Shown here piece after piece: positions 34,120 through 46,126 of a stretch of 64,000 nt of DNA. Every line of letters starts with the position of its first letter. Position 1 is the first letter of the stretch. The stretch is from Paramyrothecium sp. XJ0827 (taxonomy: Eukaryota > Ascomycota > Sordariomycetes > Hypocreales > Stachybotryaceae): NCBI GenBank assembly GCA_020881915.1, contig JAJFPB010000007.1, forward strand, positions 1,736,001 through 1,800,000, read 5' to 3'. The translations under genes and the position numbers were made by a program. The notes under the pieces were generated by a model. It worked only from the letters and a program-made list of their open reading frames with translations, did no database searches and had not been told where the DNA came from.

Positions 34120-35473
34120 TGTTGGCGCTTCGTAAAAGGGCTGCGAATAGGCTAGCGGTGCTGGTATAAAGATGTGTTGGAGGTAAGGTACCTCTGGTTG
34201 CACGAGGTGGAAAGTACGTAGGTAGCTCTGAAATGGCACGACGCTATAGATACTTTCTGAGAAGGTTGACAAAGCCCGTTCGAGTAGAGAAAGAGAGGAA
34301 GGTCCGAATTTGAGTAAAGAGGATGTTGGGATGTAATATATCCCAGACTTCTCTTCACAAAGCGCCGAAGTAACATCATGACTTCAATTTAGCAGATGCA
34401 CTAAAATCGGCACAAATGGCGCAGAGGTACGCCTGGCACCTGACACCGTAATCCATAGGTCATCGTGTATTGATCGGCTGTAGTTATTCGACCCATGGAT
34501 TACCGATCGTCGAGAGTGCAGAATACATAATGCAGACCTACGGAGTCTAGAACTGAAACTAATGTATTGTGAATGCCATTTTTTGGTATTGTCAGCTGCC
34601 TACTGTGCAACACGACAGGAAGAGAGGAACAGGCAAGGGTCCCAAGTTTTGCGTTACGTATACTGCTGAGGACGTTAGTGGCCTGATTTTTTCTCCAGCC
34701 CAGAGAATGAACGAGAAGCGTGTGGCAGGGCGCAGAGTGTGTTGAGAGGTTTGTGCCATTGGCAAGGTGAAGCCATTGCCAACTTTCCTAGTGTACAGAG
34801 TAAGATGCCGACCGTTGGAGTCATGGATTCAATTTGGGTTTAACGTCTTCGCCACATCACTAGCCACATCATGTCTTATCGATAGGAGTACCCGCTCGCC
34901 TTATCTTATCGATATCACTAGCAAAATCTCATCATGGCTCCAGCCCGATGCGGAAGTCGGCAGGTGATGGCGACACCGACCCGACTGTTGCTTCCCCCGA
35001 CCGTCCGAATCTGGACCCACGGCACTCGGGTGTGAGGCGCACCCGGTGGTTCGGGGGCAGTTTCGCCCTCGATCCCTGACAGCCACGGCAGCGCTAAGCC
35101 AAATATGGCCCTAGCCCAATTGCGTGATTCTCTGAAAGCATCAACAATTTGACTATGCGCATGGCAGAACCCTCAGTAGACGGGCAAAATATTTGCCTCG
35201 GTGCGGGATGCGCTTGGGGGAAGAAAAAAGATGGATGCGTCTACCTTAGGCTAAGTCGCCATCTCCGGTCTCCGTCCTCGGGCCCTCCATATTTTCCTCC
35301 CTGATCCCATATATCCCATCTGGCCTGGCACTCTCCCCATTCCCACGATCCTGCATCTGTGCTGGCGGTTTTTTTCTCCCTCGAGGACGTTCTAACCCCC
35401 CTACTGGCTGAGACAGCTTGACTCTCTGTCCGCCGTCGTTCCGAGGACCCCTAATTCGGCCAATATTCTCACG
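34120..35473. promoter_or_regulatory. Shared upstream region of copper ATPase and MET10
   Basis: A 1.35 kb divergent intergenic region. Two copies of CTTATCGATA (34874-34883 and 34904-34913) lie exactly 30 bp apart, with further TATC/GATA cores around them. This is a typical arrangement for GATA-family factors. Bases 35270-35470 are pyrimidine-rich and likely the MET10 core promoter and leader. I found no exact copy of the Cys3-type ATGRYRYCAT element. Confidence 0.45.
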
Positions 35474-38400
35474 ATGCAACTCCAAGCCCAGGAGTCCAGC
35501 GGCAGTGCCGTTCCGGCGCAGAAGTCATCCCGCTCCACCTTCAAATCGTCTTCCAGTCTGCCATTTGGTCAGCATGTGCCTCTCGCCTCCATTTCGGGAC
35601 CGACCTATGTGACGACTCAACTGCTCGTCCAGCAGATCGCCTACAAACTCTCCGATAAGGTCTACTCATACTCTCCCGAGACTTTCGACCTTGACCTGGC
35701 GGCTCTCGAGTGGGCTGCCAACGGCGACAACAACATCCATGGCTATGCCACCTCTGTCCTGCCTCTGCAGGCTAGGTCTGGCGCTGGCGCTCTTGCTCTT
35801 GGATACGTCTTCTCGCCCGACTTTGATGTTGCGAAGCGCCACATTCCTCAGACCCTGATCGCTTCGTCGGGCAACCTGCAACAGTTGCGAGGCACCCTCG
35901 ACCAGCTCTCGCTTCTCTACGGTGTTTCGAGCCCGTTTGTCGCCCACGTCGCGTCTACCGATTATTCCGAGAGCAATGGCCTGGTATCCAACTTCGACAC
36001 TGCCATGCGACTTGCGGAGGACCTCGGCTTGGGATTAGTCGCCAGCTCTTCGACGTACGAGGCCCAGCACATGTCCATCTTCGCCACTCTCCTCGCGTCC
36101 ATTCTTCCTACCATCCATACGTATGACGGTGTCCGAGTTGCGCGGGAGACGCTGAGGATCGTTGACGCTCTGAGCGAGACGGGTGTTGCTGAGCTCTACA
36201 ACAAGCTTGCATCCGAGGTTTCGCAGCTCAACAAAAGGCTCGATAACGCCGGCAAGGCCGTGGAGCTTCTTCGACTCTTCAACGACGAACTCGGCACAAT
36301 CTACCAGCCATTCGAGTACCACGGCCACGAAACCCCAGATGTGGTCATTGTTACCTTCGGTAGCGTCGAGTCGCAGGTCGCTAACCAGGTCATTTCCCGA
36401 ATCGCAGCCGATGGTGCCAAGGTTGGTGTCGTCAACGTTCGTATCTACCGTCCTTTCATCGAGGAGGCTTTCCTCAAGGCCATCCCTGCCTCCACGCGCA
36501 CCATTGCTGTGTTTGGTCAGGTGAAGGATGAGGTCGCTGTGGCCGACGAGGCCACGCAGTCTGCTCTGTATGGTGATGTTCTCACCGCTGTTACTTTCTC
36601 CGGCACCTTCGAACACGAACCCGAGGTTCTGGACATCAAGTACACACCTTACCAGACCCTGACCCCCCAAGGTCTCACCAACACCCTGCATCAGATCTTT
36701 GGCAACGACGGCGAGGCTAAGGAGCTTCCTTCCCTCATCAGCGCCAAGCAGTTTACCTTCTGGCATCTCGATTCCTCCGTTGCAGTGGAGTCCTTGAGCG
36801 CCATTGGTAACGCCCTGTCCAAGGACTCATCTACCAATGTCTATGTTCATGAAACATACGACAATCTGGTGCAGGGAGGTGTCGTTCGCACGGATCTTCG
36901 TGCTTCAAAGAAGGCCCTGCAAGCTCCCTACGATATCTCGCAGGCGGATGTTATTGTGGTTGGCGACGAGAAGCTCCTCAAAGAGGTTGATGTCGTTTCA
37001 AGCGTGGCTCAGGGCGGCAAGATCATTCTGAAGGTCGCAAACTTCAAGGAGGACGAACTTGAGAAGCGACTTCCTGTAGCATTCCGCAAGGCTGTGCAGG
37101 AGAAGGGCGCAGAGCTGCTTGTCCTCGACGTATCTTCCGTGCCGGCCGTTGAGCAGAATCCCTCTGCGGCAAAGACGCTTCTCGAGGCGGCCTTTTTCAA
37201 GGTCACGCAGCCAGATACCACGGCTGGTGACATCGGCAAGCTCGTTACCCTGGATGGCCATTTCGCCACAGCCGATGAGTGTCTGGATGCAGTGAACCAG
37301 TCTCTACGCACGATCGAGGTGCCCACCACCTGGGCAGAGGTTGACGCTGACTTCAAGGAAGTCGCCCTTCCGGTCTCAATTCGGGCCACTAGCTTTGTGC
37401 CTGCCGAGACGATGGAGGTTGACCAAGAATCTGCACTGGGTGACTGGCAGGACGCAGCCAAGGGTCTAGCTTTCAAGGAGGCTTATGGCACCAAGACGGT
37501 GCTGCGACCCGACCTGTCGGTCAAGACCGCTACCATCACGGTCAAGGAGAACCGCCGTTTGACGCCCGTCACTTATGACAGAAACATTTTCCACATCGAG
37601 TTTGACTTGGGCGATTCGGGCCTGACCTACAAGATTGGTGAGGCATTGGGTGTTCATGCCGAGAACAACACAGAGCTTGTCAACGAATTCATTGAGATGT
37701 ATGGTCTTAACCCTGCCGCGTTGGTCCAGGTACCTTCTCGCGAGGACAACGCTGTCACCGAAGTGCGCACGGTCTACCAGGCGCTTGTGCAGAATGTCGA
37801 CATCCTGGGCAAGCCTGCCAAGCGCTTCTACGAGGCCCTTGCTGAGTATGCTACGGACGAGGAGGAGAAGAAGAAGCTGTCGAACCTGGGCAGCCAAGGA
37901 GGAGCCGAGGAATTCAAGCGACGTGCCGAGGTTGACTTCGCTACGTATATCGACATCTTGGAGGAGTTCCCGTCCGCCCGCCCCAGCTTCAATGACCTTG
38001 TCAAGATTGTCAGCCCACTGAAGCGTCGCGAGTACTCCATCGCCTCTGCACAGGCTGTCACACCCAACTCGGTTAGCTTGATGATCGTTGTTGTCGACTG
38101 GGTTGACCCCAGGGGCCGCACCCGCTACGGCCATGCTTCCCGCTGGCTTAGCCTTCTGCAGCCTGGTGCCACCATCACCGCCTCCGTCAAGCCATCGGTC
38201 ATGAAGCTACCCGCGAGGGATGACGCGCCGCTCATTATGGCGGGCTTGGGAACAGGCTTGGCTCCATTCCGTGCGTTCTGCCAGTATCGCGCCATGCAAA
38301 AGGCCCAGGGCATCAACATCGGGCCGATCCTTCTCTATCTTGGCTCACGCCACCAGCGCGAGGAGTACCTCTACGGCGAAGAGTGGGAGGCATATCTCGC

Positions 38401-38686
38401 AGCGGGCGTCATCACCCTTGTTGGTGCAGCCTTTTCGCGCGACCAGCCGCAGAAGATCTATATCCAGGACAGGATGCGCCAGACAATGGACGATATCGTG
38501 AAGGCGTACATCAAGCAGGAAGGTACTTTCTACCTTTGCGGCCCGACGTGGCCAGTGCCGGATGTGTCGGCCGTCATGATGGAAGCCATTGCCACCGACG
38601 CCAAGGAGAAGGGCAAGAAGGTTGACCCGAAGAAGGAGTTGGAGAAGCTGAAGGAGGAGGGCCGCTACGTGCTCGAGGTTTACTAG
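35474..38686 (+). CDS. MET10: Sulfite reductase [NADPH] flavoprotein (alpha) subunit
   Basis: A single exon of 1070 aa, close to yeast Met10 (about 1035). The N-terminal two thirds resemble the pyruvate:ferredoxin-oxidoreductase-like region found in fungal Met10 proteins (GYATSVLPLQARSGAGALAL, YRPFIEEAFLKAIP, FGQVKDEVAVADE). The C-terminal third is a ferredoxin-reductase-type module: the FAD motif RREYS at about residue 850, the NADPH pyrophosphate motif GLGTGLAPFRAF at about 922, YLGSRH, SRDQPQKIYIQDR, and the terminal EEGRYVLEVY with its aromatic last residue. There is no flavodoxin domain, as expected, because in fungi the FMN-type domain is on the beta subunit (Met5). It passes electrons from NADPH to the siroheme subunit for the six-electron reduction of sulfite to sulfide in cytosolic sulfate assimilation. 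The ATG at 35474 is the first in frame. Confidence 0.95.
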   Translation: MQLQAQESSGSAVPAQKSSRSTFKSSSSLPFGQHVPLASISGPTYVTTQLLVQQIAYKLSDKVYSYSPETFDLDLAALEWAANGDNNIHGYATSVLPLQARSGAGALALGYVFSPDFDVAKRHIPQTLIASSGNLQQLRGTLDQLSLLYGVSSPFVAHVASTDYSESNGLVSNFDTAMRLAEDLGLGLVASSSTYEAQHMSIFATLLASILPTIHTYDGVRVARETLRIVDALSETGVAELYNKLASEVSQLNKRLDNAGKAVELLRLFNDELGTIYQPFEYHGHETPDVVIVTFGSVESQVANQVISRIAADGAKVGVVNVRIYRPFIEEAFLKAIPASTRTIAVFGQVKDEVAVADEATQSALYGDVLTAVTFSGTFEHEPEVLDIKYTPYQTLTPQGLTNTLHQIFGNDGEAKELPSLISAKQFTFWHLDSSVAVESLSAIGNALSKDSSTNVYVHETYDNLVQGGVVRTDLRASKKALQAPYDISQADVIVVGDEKLLKEVDVVSSVAQGGKIILKVANFKEDELEKRLPVAFRKAVQEKGAELLVLDVSSVPAVEQNPSAAKTLLEAAFFKVTQPDTTAGDIGKLVTLDGHFATADECLDAVNQSLRTIEVPTTWAEVDADFKEVALPVSIRATSFVPAETMEVDQESALGDWQDAAKGLAFKEAYGTKTVLRPDLSVKTATITVKENRRLTPVTYDRNIFHIEFDLGDSGLTYKIGEALGVHAENNTELVNEFIEMYGLNPAALVQVPSREDNAVTEVRTVYQALVQNVDILGKPAKRFYEALAEYATDEEEKKKLSNLGSQGGAEEFKRRAEVDFATYIDILEEFPSARPSFNDLVKIVSPLKRREYSIASAQAVTPNSVSLMIVVVDWVDPRGRTRYGHASRWLSLLQPGATITASVKPSVMKLPARDDAPLIMAGLGTGLAPFRAFCQYRAMQKAQGINIGPILLYLGSRHQREEYLYGEEWEAYLAAGVITLVGAAFSRDQPQKIYIQDRMRQTMDDIVKAYIKQEGTFYLCGPTWPVPDVSAVMMEAIATDAKEKGKKVDPKKELEKLKEEGRYVLEVY

Positions 38687-41327
38687 ACTGCATTGCTTTC
38701 TTTCTTTTGGATCGTTTTGGCCTAGAGAACAGTTTCGTTAGCGTTGCATCGCACCGTATATAGACCAACCAAAACTGGCTGTGATGCCCGATTGCTTACG
38801 CCTCGATTTCCTCGTGACCTGCCCGATTTCAGTTGTGTGCTGTGCATATCTGTCCCACGACGTGCCCGTTGGGGCCTGACTTGACCAGCAAAGTTGGCTA
38901 TTTTGCCCGTTAGGCAACCCGTGAGTGGGTCGGCTTCCATCCTCTATTCCATCGTCTATAGTCGATGCCACCTCGTCATCTGACGGAGGGAGTTGCGTCA
39001 AAGGTGCAGCAACGCGAGGCACCTCATGCGCCCCGAGTGGGGGGGTCGAAAAGACGATGAGACCATGTCTCAATGGCCGTCAATGCCAAATTCGTAGGAG
39101 ACTCACGTCCCAAGTATACCGCAGCCAATCTAGTGTCGACAGGCCCCTCGTCCTCCTCCCGGAGTCTCAGAAGTGGCTTTTGGCTATGTTTAGAGCCCAT
39201 CCGAGACCTGCCCAGGTTCAATACCAGCGGGCGAAAAGAAATCATCGTCACATGATGGAAGAGCCTAGATCATGGTCTCAGCCCGCGAAGAAGCATGATG
39301 CACAGCATACAGGACCGTCAGCAGCTGAAGCCTCCAAAGGGAAAGAAAACAAACAAAAAAAAAACAAAAAAAAAAGAGGGCTTTGTCCCCTCTGATTGCT
39401 CTTCCCACCGGCCGGACGCCCGTCCGACACCTCGATCTCTGTCCTTCCCGCAACAGTTTCTTATTTTTATTCTTTTTTTGTTCAGCCCTCCAAGACCGGA
39501 CGGACTGTTCCTGGACGTCCTCTCAGGTACGGTACGTGCAGATCGCCCATCACATCAATCCCCCGATTGGACGGGACGCCTGCAGGAGGGGAGACGAAGG
39601 GCGGCAAATCAGCACGGGCAGCCGTTGATCCTGCAAATGAGAGAAAGGAGAAAATTTTTCTTTTTTTTTCTTTCCCTTCCTTTCATTTCTTGTTCCCTCT
39701 GTCCTGTGGGTTTTTGTTTCCCTTTCCCACATGCTTTACCGCATGAGACAATGCAACAAAGAGAAACGTCCAAAAAGGGATCTCGATGTATGAGCCAGAT
39801 CCCGATGACGGAGGGGGGAGCGTACAACAAAGGCATCAATCAAAGAAAAGGGCGAAATTGGTCTCAGACGAAAAGTTGTCAAGTAAAAGTAGCCAGACGT
39901 AAACATGCAGCAGGGTCGCAAGTGAGAAGTGATGCGGCCTGGACCAACAATGGGGTGCAAGTCGGTGAGTGTGAACGACACATCACGATGTCGTCCGGAT
40001 CACCAGGGCGCCCGCCTGCACCGTGACAGGCCCATGACGGCTGGACATTGGCTACATTCCATTCCTTCACGTCTCATCAATGAGCCCATTGCACAGCAGC
40101 TCGGCTGCACTTCTCGCAAAAGTGGGAATTCCCCCGCCAAGTCCGACCTGCCTATCCCTCAGACCATCCAGCTCCATCCGCAGAACCTCACCACCCTAGG
40201 AACTTACCCTAGGAACTTTTTTTTCCCCTTCTTCTCCTCCTTTGTCCTCTCAGCGGTCCCCAAGGCGGGGAGCGGAGAGGGAGGGTAAGAGGGGAAAACC
40301 CTCGCCGGAGCTTCTCGCCCTCCCCTTCCTGCACTTTACGCTTGTTAGCTGGGGCTTGCTGGATGTTCAAGCAAAGAAAACAAGGTGTACAGAGTAGCCG
40401 GGGGCCCTTTTACTTCCGCCCCTGGGCGGGGGCGCCATGACGCCCAGGGTCGCGCAATCTTGCATCCATCATGACGCCCTGTCGCCCGCAGAGAGAGCTG
40501 TCTGTCACTGTCACTGTCACCGTGTTCTCATCCAACCGTCAAGGCCGAGTTCATCCCTGCCTCGTCTGCGGTTGGTCCCTGGCATGTCAGATGCGTTTGG
40601 GTCAGTCGCCGCAGAGCAAAGATGATCTGGTCCGAAGAACCCTGAAACAGCCGTAGCACCGACAGCGCCCCTCCATACATGGCATGGTCAGTGGCAAGTT
40701 CCGGACCAGTATCGTCCCATGTCACAAAATGTAAGGCGATGTTGATCCATGTCCTCGTCAACCTGACAGACATCCACTGCAGAACATCGTGTGCGCAGGA
40801 CTTGTCCATCTTCCCCCTCCTTTTTTTCCAATATTTCTTGCTTTGTTTTGTTCCTTCTGTTACTGTCACATATGGCGGAGCCGACCACCAGAGGACGCAT
40901 CTGATAAATGACTAGATCTCGTTAGTGTTTCTTTTTAATTTAGCGCCGCTGCGAGAAAATGCTCGATGTCCAGTATATTTCAATGATCCGTCATACTCGG
41001 TCTATACCAACTACAGTGATCTGATGCTTGCACCTCCCCACTACCACCCTGGGGCGATCATCTTTCTGGACCGACGTGACAATAATGAAAAGTGACATGA
41101 TCTAACCGCATAAAGCAATGAAGAGGGAGAGGGAAAAAAAATACCTTTGAAAGAAGGAAAAACATCATTTGCACCTGCAAATGGTTCACCCTGCTGCGCA
41201 ACGTTTGAACCAAAACTCCTGTTTCCTGTTTGCACAGAGCGCCCGTCTTGCCTCTTTACTTTTCCTCGAACCCAATTTCCTTCCATCTTCGCTGTGGCCA
41301 TGCTCACATCGTGGGGGCTCGCATGTA
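38687..41327. other. Gene-free stretch between MET10 and the flavin oxidase
   Basis: No gene is supported. The region contains the 3' flank of MET10, A-rich runs near 39350-39380 that interrupt any frame, T/C-rich stretches at 39640-39730 and 40215-40250, and a short CTGTCA repeat at about 40498-40520. It ends in the 3' flank of the minus-strand oxidase. Confidence 0.45.
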
Positions 41328-42756
41328 TCATTTGACCCAGTCCTGTAGGTCACCGACAACTTGATAAGTCGGGTTTGCCGAGTGCCCATCACCGCCTTTC
41401 TTATCCCACGCCCAGCGGTTGGCATATTCCTCAGGCAAGACGCCATCCATCATATCAGCAACATAGTCGCCAATGACAGGTAGAAACTTCCAACCGTGGA
41501 ATGACCCGCCGGTAGCAATGAAGAGACTGTCACAATGCGGGTGTGGGGTGATGAGGAAGTCATGCGTAGGAGTAGAAGCATCCCTAGAAGCCGTCAGCAA
41601 GTGGAACCCGCCAGAATCAAGACCTCAACTTTTACTCACCAGCAAATTCGATATGCTTCGATTGGTATGCACTCAACCTCCTTGCCGTATAGACCATTCA
41701 GTGTTCTGCGTGCTCGCTCTTGGAAATGCTCAATGAATTTGGGTCCGACCCAAGTCTGATACATGTCTGAGTCTGGCACAAGCGACATCTTCTCGCCCGT
41801 GGCCGGGAAATGTGTAAAGTTGGTGAAGCACATGTCGCAATTGAATTTGATGGTTCCGTCCTCAAGCATAGACATGCCCTCTCCTGTATTGTGCATGAGT
41901 AGTTGCTTGAGATCATGTTGAAGGGGTATGTCTAAAACAACTTACCTTTGACCTGTGGCAGACAGTTCTTCAAAACTGGGATTGGCGCAAACTTCTCCAT
42001 TTGCGCACCTTGAAGTTTGGCCCAGAAGCTCACGGCCCCAGTTGCTAGCAGCCTGCTCCCGGCATGGAAGTCTTTGTTCTCTGGTGCACTTTGCGCCAAC
42101 AGTGAGGAAGTGCGGGCCCCTGCGCACACGAGGACTCGGTCTGCCTGCAGACACTCACCGGCAAGCAGAGCAACGCCCGTACACTGGCCGTTTGGTCCAA
42201 ATGTCAAGCTCTCCACCTCTCCCATTACGAACTCTGCGCCATGGTCAAGAGCCGCCTGCACCACCGCCTCAAGAGCCTTGTCCGCTTCCGCGAATCCAAC
42301 TGAAGGATTGTAGAGGACTTCTGTGAGCCCATCAAAATCGGCCGTGGCAAACGCGCCGTTCCAGCGCTGCCGTACCTCCGCAACACTGAGAAACTCCGAG
42401 TTATTCTCAATGCCGACCTTTTTGTAAGCTTCTATGCTTCCTTTGCCAAAGTCGGACTGGTCCGCCCTTAGCATACCGACCTCATGATAGAACTTCTTGT
42501 ATAAGTCGTCCTCCCGCCAGGTTGGCATGGCCTTTTGTAACATGCGCATGTAAAGAGTGTCAGGATAGTCATCACGAACAATCTTGCTGATGTCGTGTGA
42601 GGCAGCCCTAGGGCTAGGGAATGGTGATGCATCGACGAGAATGACACGAGTGCCTCCGCGCTTTGCAAGATGTAGGGCGGTGGAAGCGCCAAAGACACCA
42701 GCACCAATGATGAGAGTGGTAGACATCATCACGAGGTTAGCACCGTTCAAGGTCAT
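41328..42756 (-). CDS. FAD-dependent amine oxidase, sarcosine / fructosyl-amino-acid oxidase family (three exons)
   Basis: Minus-strand exons 42756-41946, 41883-41640 and 41583-41328 with introns of 62 and 56 bp (GTAAGT and GTGAGT donors); 436 aa from 42756. A tandem Met at 42729/42726 starts the same protein closer to the Rossmann motif (MSTTLIIGAG) and may be the true start. Features are the dinucleotide-binding GAGVFGASTALHLAKRG with an acidic residue ending the second strand (VILVDAS), and a C-terminal block FIATGGSFHGWKFLPVIG. Cys in YRICWD lies at the second splice junction; in monomeric sarcosine and fructosyl-amino-acid oxidases the equivalent Cys binds FAD covalently. The reaction would be oxidation of a secondary amine C-N bond to imine with H2O2 release. 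There is no clear C-terminal SKL/AKL peroxisomal signal (it ends DLQDWVK). The exact substrate (fructosyl amino acid, sarcosine, pipecolate or saccharopine) cannot be decided. Confidence 0.88.
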
Positions 42757-44876
42757 GCTAGTTGCGTTGCTCGATGCATAAAGTTGTCGATGAGTGACTT
42801 GCGGGCCATGATAAAGTATCTTTTAGGAAAGGAAACGTGAAGGTCTTTATACTTCTAGTCGTTGGCACCCCAGTCCCACAATAGGATGATGGAAGGGCCA
42901 AGACACGAGCAAATCGTAGCTTCACAATGCAAGACTCGCCTAAGGGGAACTTCGAGAAAGAAAAAAAAAAGCCAAGAAGAAAAAGGAAACCCCTTGGGAG
43001 GCGCCGCCGAGCCACATCGTGGAGCCGGGGACTAAGGAAAGAAAGAAATGATTGACACGTCAAGCCAACTGACTGTCGCATCCATCTCCAAAATGGGGTT
43101 CTCTATTGCGCAAGACAAATAAAGGAGCCCGGGCTTGAGGAGAGTAGCGAGAACACAAGGCGAGGGTGTAAATAAGCAGGGACAAGGGGAAAAAGAAACC
43201 ACAGGACCAGGCCCAAGCATGTTTCCGCAGCAAGTTCCCGTCTCCCGTTGCCCCGTGTCGTGCGCTGATTGTCTCGCAATCATAAGGGTGTGCCTTCATG
43301 ACCCATCATCGTGTCCACCCTTCTTCGATGGTTCGTTGGCGTCCTTGCCCTGGTGCCGTCGCTTATTACTTTCGCGGTGTAGTCCCAACATCGTTGGCCC
43401 GGTCTGTCGCCATGCCCCCCCACGTCAGACACGGAGGGTGAGGGTGCGTTGCCGGCGGAGCGCATTTGCAACCACTTGACAGGCTCTGAGTCTGGGCGGC
43501 GTCGGCACTAGGAAGACAACCTGAAGAGGAATCAGGGCCATCCAACGTGCCTGACATGGAACCCTTGAGAAAGGATAGAGACAGTCGCCATGCATTAGCG
43601 CCTCCGCCCAAGAATATCCAGATATCTGCGTCAAACGATCTGCCCCCCCCCCTGGGAATGATTAAAAAAGCATCGGCAAGCGGTGACAACTTGACGGTTT
43701 CGGAAGTGGAGATGGGTCTGTCTTCTCTTGTCTCTCTTCTCCCCCCTTCCGATATTGCCACCAGAGCGGAACCTTCTCCAGTGCAAGGCTCTTGACCCAT
43801 ATCAAGTTACTTTAGGGCCGCACCGCTGGATGGCCACGTGCGGTTATTTCGCAAGAAGGAGCGGTGTGTGGGGAGGCTAGGCTGGCTGCAGAGATCTAAT
43901 CTTTAGGGTGGTCAGTTCTCTGGGTGACAACAATTGGACGGATGCCCAATGAGAAGAGCCGCGGCCCCTGGATTCAGAGCTGCCCTAGCGCCTCGCAAAA
44001 GACGAGAAAGGTTTGTTTGTCTGCAGCCCGCCAGTCCGTGCTCAGGCCCTTCGATGCTACGCCAGTTCGCCTTGATGACAGGTCACTACCTGTCAGTTCG
44101 GTCGGGAGGGCAGCAAAGTCGTGGATGATGACATAGTGTAGGACTGTAGGTGCTCGAACCCTTACCCGCTCCTGCATTACCGCTGCACCCAATCCTTCAC
44201 GCAACCTTGAGGCTTGCGAATCAGCATGTGGTTGTGCCGCGGAAGTTTGCCGGAGTGCCACTGGCATGAAAGGTGCGACATGGGAAAGCTGATTAGCATC
44301 GCGGTCCCCCTGTGCCTGTGCCGCCGTAAAACTTGGAACTTTCGCGCCGTTGTGCATGTCGAAGACCACCAATTATCAAGGACAGACGAGGTGGGGAGGT
44401 CCGCCCAGCACGCTGATTCGAGTCGTGGGGAGAAGATAGGATGCGGGAAGAGGAATCCTAGCCATTCACGAGGTGGATTAGGCTCGGCCCTAGTTGTTGC
44501 AGAGGCTCTGGCGAAGATTGGATTGGCAACACTGGCATTCCGAGTACCCGGTTACACCTGCCCTGCCTCAAGAATTACACAATGGTTCACCCTGCTACGT
44601 TACCTTACTTTGCACTACTTTTGCTACGGCGCAGGCTTTGCCTTGTTTGTGACGGCCATGAAAGAGCAAGTCATTCACTCCCCTGCTCGAAGCTGCCGTT
44701 TGCTATGGGAGGTGGAGGGGAAAGAAGCATCTCGGATGAGGTGCATGACATCCGCAGCTGATGAAATCACAGCCTACCGTTCGGGTGTGGTATGCTAACT
44801 GGGCCCGCTTTAAGCTCCAACGCCTCACTACGGTAGTGTATGCGGTTGAGGCAAGGCAAGGCGAGGTAAGGCAAGG

Positions 44877-44925
44877 TACCTTGAGGTACGCTCAGCTCTA
44901 CCGTACCCTACCTTACCTCAAGGTA
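44877..44925. repeat. 12-bp inverted repeat with 25-bp loop
   Basis: The left arm TACCTTGAGGTA is the exact reverse complement of the right arm TACCTCAAGGTA. Flanking AAGG and TACC words extend the pairing imperfectly. Confidence 0.75.
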
Positions 44926-45377
44926 GGCAGGTATGGCGGGGAAACAGTGCCAGGCTCGGTCCTTTCCGACGAGGCGAACGAATGAACGGGGCTGGAGGGG
45001 CGGCAACTATCTTTTACGGCGACAACAAAGGCGAAACCAACAACATCGCGTCTTTGCACTTACACTGGCACGCCGGCGGTACGAAGCTGTCTTCGTCTTT
45101 GGGGCTCCGTCCGACCCGCCCTTCCTGACCTATAGCAGTCCTACGCGATGACCTCTTATCGGCAAGGTTTGGCACCCTTCGTATACAGGCGCTAGGCGGA
45201 AAGAATGAAAGTCTCCTGGGGAAAAGGAAGCTCTTCCCAGCCACTGCGTCTTCCCCGCCTGCTACGTGGTGCAGCGGCCGCTGCCGCGTAAAACATTCCT
45301 CGGTCTTGGTGGTGCAGGGAGCGATCCGAATGGACGACGTTGGATAGGCCAGCATACGATACCGGGAACGTCGACAG

Positions 45378-45399
45378 GAAGAAGAAGAAGAAGAAGAAG
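45378..45399. repeat. GAA trinucleotide microsatellite
   Basis: About seven GAA units in non-coding DNA. Confidence 0.85.
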
Positions 45400-46126
45400 C
45401 AAAAAGGCTTTCATTTTCGCAACAGGGCGAGGGCAACAGCCTCACAATGGCACGTTGCTCGCCGAGCCACGTATCTGTGGGGGCGTCGAACCATGATCCA
45501 GGAAATCGGAAGGGGCGCCGTCTTCTGGATGAAAGTGGGTGATGGATGCATGCAGCTTGTCCCTCAATTTCCCCGCCATTGTCACATCGGTGAGGCCGCA
45601 CCTTGACCGGTCTTGTTCCACAAATACCCACCCTGCATCTATCATGGATCTTTAATGGAGGAAGCTTTGCCCCAGGCAATTCTCAGCGCGCTTCACGGGG
45701 CATGGCTGGATGCAACAGGCTCGTCATTGCGTTCATTGTGCTTCCACACCGCGTTGATCGCACAAGTCTATTCTTCTAGACCGGTCCACATGACCCACAG
45801 ACTATTCTTCTATACTTGACAACAGTGCATGATCCGACCTCTCGGCGCTGAGCGCCCCCCGTGGCATCCGCCTGCGCATGACCTGGCGGCAACCCTGTCG
45901 TTGCCCGGTTCTTGAGTCCACCCAGTCGTGTTTTCCGCGCAAAATCGCGAGGCATAGGTTCTCTTATCCCATGCCAGAGCTGATGCGCGATCGCACCATT
46001 GCTTCCACATGGTTGGGTGCTTTGGCGTTGCTCCTCGGCACGCTCGACATCATTGGTTCAGCTGAAAAGCCGTGGTCTCGGGCCAAAAGTCTCTGCACAT
46101 CCACCTGCTTAGATCTAATGTCCCCT

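Larger units (their letters stand above)
42757..46126. other. Gene-free stretch with short inverted repeats
   Basis: No gene is supported in 3.4 kb. Open frames on both strands (for example 44214-44798 plus, 45014-45679 minus) lack domains. A 12-bp inverted repeat (TACCTTGAGGTA / TACCTCAAGGTA) lies at 44877-44888 and 44914-44925 in a field of AAGG/TACC-like words. A GAA trinucleotide run is at 45378-45399. Confidence 0.45.

Noticed and set aside
35150..35175. ATGCGCAT-like sequence upstream of MET10 as a Cys3-type sulfur regulator site
   Set aside because: It is two bases too short for the ATGRYRYCAT pattern, so I do not call it.
44140..44200. A GGTTCGAG word on the minus strand suggesting a tRNA T-loop
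   Set aside because: The flanking bases do not form a T-stem or acceptor stem, and no A-box lies at the right distance.
45014..45679. 221-codon minus-strand frame
   Set aside because: It runs over a GAA/TTC microsatellite giving a poly-Ser stretch and shows no other feature of a real protein.
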